Origin: Gammaproteobacteria bacterium
GTDB taxonomy: Bacteria > Pseudomonadota > Gammaproteobacteria > Pseudomonadales > Azotimanducaceae_A
NCBI GenBank assembly: GCA_012960755.1
Contig: DUAT01000119.1
Location: 62,001-126,000, forward strand
Direction of reading: 5' to 3'
DNA length: 64,000 nt
Made by a program: the position numbers and the translations under genes. Position 1 is the first letter of the stretch. The number at the start of each line of letters is the position of its first letter. The notes beneath the pieces were generated by a model, which made no database searches, was not told where the DNA came from, and worked only from the letters and a program-made list of their open reading frames with translations. Positions 62,525 to 64,000 of this stretch are shown piece by piece.

Positions 62525-63472
62525 ATGGCGAAAAGTGAGAATGTACTCAATTTCCTGCAACCACATGATCTGCCTGTACCGTATATGCAGCGATTACGTG
62601 ACTATTACCTTGCGCTTGGTTATGGCAATCCATACCGTTGGGCGCAGTATGCGGATGTTCCGTTTACGGAAATTAAACAATCCCTGAGTAAACTGCGAGT
62701 TGGGTTGATTACAACCGCGGGCCCCTTGAAGAAGAATGCCGGAGATCAGGGACCAGGTGCTGCTTACAACGCTGCAGCAAAGTTTTACGAGGTTTATTCA
62801 GCACCAAGTGATGAGGACCGCTTTCTTGGTATTTCTCATCTCGGTTACGATCGGAAATACACAACCGCTGAAGACATCAACTCATTCTTTCCATTAAAGG
62901 CACTGCGAAGAGCTGCAGAGAATGGCCGCATTGGCGAAGTCTCACCCCGTTTTTATGGTATACCCACGAACCGGAGTCAGCTGACAACCATTGAGCAGGA
63001 CTGTGGCGACGTCTTGACACTGCTGCAGAAAGATAAGGTCGAAGCTGCAGTCATTGCCGCTAACTGACCTGTCTGCCATCAGACCGTGAGTCTGACAGCA
63101 CGTTATCTGGAAGAAAGGGGGATTCCCACCGTCATAATGGGTAGTGCCAAGGATATTGTTGAACATTGTGGTGTGCCAAGGTTTGTTTTTACCGATTTCC
63201 CCCTGGGCAATTCAGCGGGAAAACCGAATGATGCAATATCTCAAGCCGAAACGCTTGAGTTAGCCTTGAAGGTACTTGAGCGCGCGCCAGGTCCGCGTAC
63301 CACCGTCCAATCACCTCAACGCTGGTCAGACGATGCAGAATGGAAACTTGATTTCCAGAATGTAGAGCGTATCCCCAAAGAAGAAATTAAGCGTCGCAGA
63401 GCGGAGTTCGACAAGATCAAGGAGATTGGACAAAAAGTGCGGGACGATACGGTAGCCGCCAAAAAGCACTAG
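62525..63472 (+). CDS. GrdB/PrdB-like selenoprotein (UxxCxxT, in-frame UGA = Sec)
   Basis: The ATG at 62525 has GGAG 8 bases upstream. The frame passes TGA at 63065-63067 and continues to 63472, giving 315 residues with Sec at 181. The motif is AAN-U-PVC-HQT-VSL, the UxxCxxT signature of the glycine/betaine/sarcosine/proline reductase B-subunit family. The N-terminal half (YMQRLRDYYLALGYGNPYRW, VGLITTAGPLKKNAGDQG, AAENGRIGEVSPRFYGIPTN) and the C-terminal half (RYLEERGIPTVIMGSAKDI, GVPRFVFTDFPLGNSAGKPN) fit that fold. Strictly anaerobic reductases have further subunits that are not here, so this aerobic relative has another, unknown role. A strong hairpin follows the TGA. Confidence 0.92.
63079..63095 (+). 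promoter_or_regulatory. Candidate bacterial SECIS hairpin of the GrdB-like gene
   Basis: TCAGAC (63079-63084) and GTCTGA (63090-63095) form a perfect six-base stem around CGTGA, a loop with GU. The loop begins 18 bases after the TGA. An outer CTG/CAG (63069-63071, 63096-63098) could extend it. This is the clearest of the four hairpins. Confidence 0.65.
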
Positions 63473-63514
63473 CGATTTGGAAATATTCAGTGTAGACAAG
63501 GAATAGAAATGTAA

Positions 63515-64000
63515 ATGCCAGTTGAACGAATTGAAATACAACAAAGAGAGCCCTTTAACGCAGGCGCCTCTTTTCAAGACCATGCCTATGAGCGAATAGA
63601 TGGCATCGCATACTATGCGGTAGACCCACTCGATGAATCTAACCAGTGCATTACGGATCTACAGTATGCAGAGCGCGATAGTGATGGGCTGGTTCGGTTT
63701 TCTGGAGATGTGACAATTCTGTCGCCAGTAGACGGCGGCAATCGTGCGGCACTACTGGAAGTACCGAATCGGGGCCATCGGGTTGCCAACAGGATCATTA
63801 ATTTATGCGAGCTGGTTGAAGACGACAACATTATTGAACCGGGGGATGGTTATCTGTTCCGGCAGGGATGGACCCTTGTATTCTGTGGTTGGCAGTGGGA
63901 TGTGCCGACAGGAACAGGTCGTTTGGGACTCAATGCGCCCATCGTGCCGAGTCCAGAGAGTGGCCAGATGCAGATCCGCTTCCAACCCCATGCGCAGGTT
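63515..64000 (+). CDS. Alpha/beta hydrolase domain-containing protein (Abhydrolase_10-like), 3' end outside
   Basis: The ATG at 63515 opens a frame that runs to the window end without a stop, so the gene continues. The 162 residues visible start MPVERIEIQQREPFNAGASF, then YERIDGIAYYAVDPLDESNQ, DLQYAERDSDGLVRFSGDVT, LLEVPNRGHRVANRIIN and GYLFRQGWTLVFCGWQWDVP. This is the N-terminal block of the alpha/beta hydrolase domain-containing family PF20091, from memory. The catalytic residues lie beyond the window. It follows the selenoprotein by about 40 bases on the same strand, so a joint transcript is likely. Confidence 0.75.
   Translation, partial: MPVERIEIQQREPFNAGASFQDHAYERIDGIAYYAVDPLDESNQCITDLQYAERDSDGLVRFSGDVTILSPVDGGNRAALLEVPNRGHRVANRIINLCELVEDDNIIEPGDGYLFRQGWTLVFCGWQWDVPTGTGRLGLNAPIVPSPESGQMQIRFQPHAQV

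Overview
The window looks like a chromosomal segment of a marine, aerobic, selenium-using gammaproteobacterium. That placement is inference. It rests on gene content (RND pump, AzoR/YqjG/pirin/DoxX quinone cluster, acyl-CoA dehydrogenases, CaiB-type CoA transferase, two F420-type LLM oxidoreductases, PhaC, BCCT and SSS transporters, a sulfatase) and on several UGA-recoded selenoproteins of types known from ocean bacteria. No rRNA, tRNA, CRISPR array, phage or intact insertion sequence was seen.

The strongest signal is a set of four selenoprotein genes. In each, the frame runs through one in-frame TGA inside a redox motif and continues with conserved sequence, and a small hairpin lies just downstream. 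They are a UGSC-family protein (801-1322, U-G-S-C), a membrane-linked peroxiredoxin-like protein (16918-17469, U-P-Y-C), a TlpA/thioredoxin-like protein with a C-terminal helical tail (30043-31104, U-G-C) and a GrdB/PrdB-like protein (62525-63472, U-x-x-C-x-x-T). ORF callers will split or truncate all four. The UGSC gene also has a decayed duplicate of its 3' end at about 2500-2690. The Sec machinery (selA, selB, selC, selD) is not in the window.

Layout. 1-2.7 kb: UGSC locus, a dead Tat-lipoprotein carboxylesterase and a small lipoprotein. 2.8-6.5 kb: SDR, PHA synthase pair (PhaE-like/PhaC), GNAT, and a wax-ester-synthase remnant. 6.5-10.8 kb: RND adaptor and permease. 10.9-14.9 kb: doxX-azoR-yqjG-pirin operon divergent from a nonsense-mutated LysR gene. 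15-19 kb: VOC remnant, DUF1801, DUF4336, Sec peroxiredoxin, secreted peptidase-like hydrolase. 19-21 kb: plant-like galacturonokinase translationally coupled to a sugar-1-phosphate nucleotidyltransferase. 21-30 kb: catabolic genes (amidohydrolase-fold protein, CoA transferase, TauD, Gfo/Idh, LLM, SDR) around a block of broken genes. 30-36 kb: Sec TlpA, second TlpA, secreted protein, dead BCCT transporter, broken sterol-desaturase-like gene. 36-42 kb: SSS symporter and partner, SUMF1-hydrolase fusion, GreA-like protein, hydrolase, MAPEG, PPOX. 42-50 kb: split DUF6178 gene, two acyl-CoA dehydrogenases, enoyl-CoA hydratase, sulfatase, RNase H. 50-56 kb: FAD oxidoreductase, quinone oxidoreductase, large SPOR/CBM9/DUF5916 outer-membrane protein. 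56-64 kb: LLM, TIR-TM-TPR protein split by a stop, DUF4375, a toxin-antitoxin pair, a membrane protein, the GrdB-like selenoprotein, and the start of an alpha/beta hydrolase that runs off the end.

A second theme is disruption. At least five genes keep clear coding potential on both sides of a single TAA or TAG (LysR, exported protein at 27.9-28.9 kb, DUF6178, TIR-TPR) or of several lesions (BCCT), and other frames break at homopolymers. This is either ongoing decay or consensus error in the assembly. It must be kept apart from the TGA events in redox motifs, which are selenocysteine.
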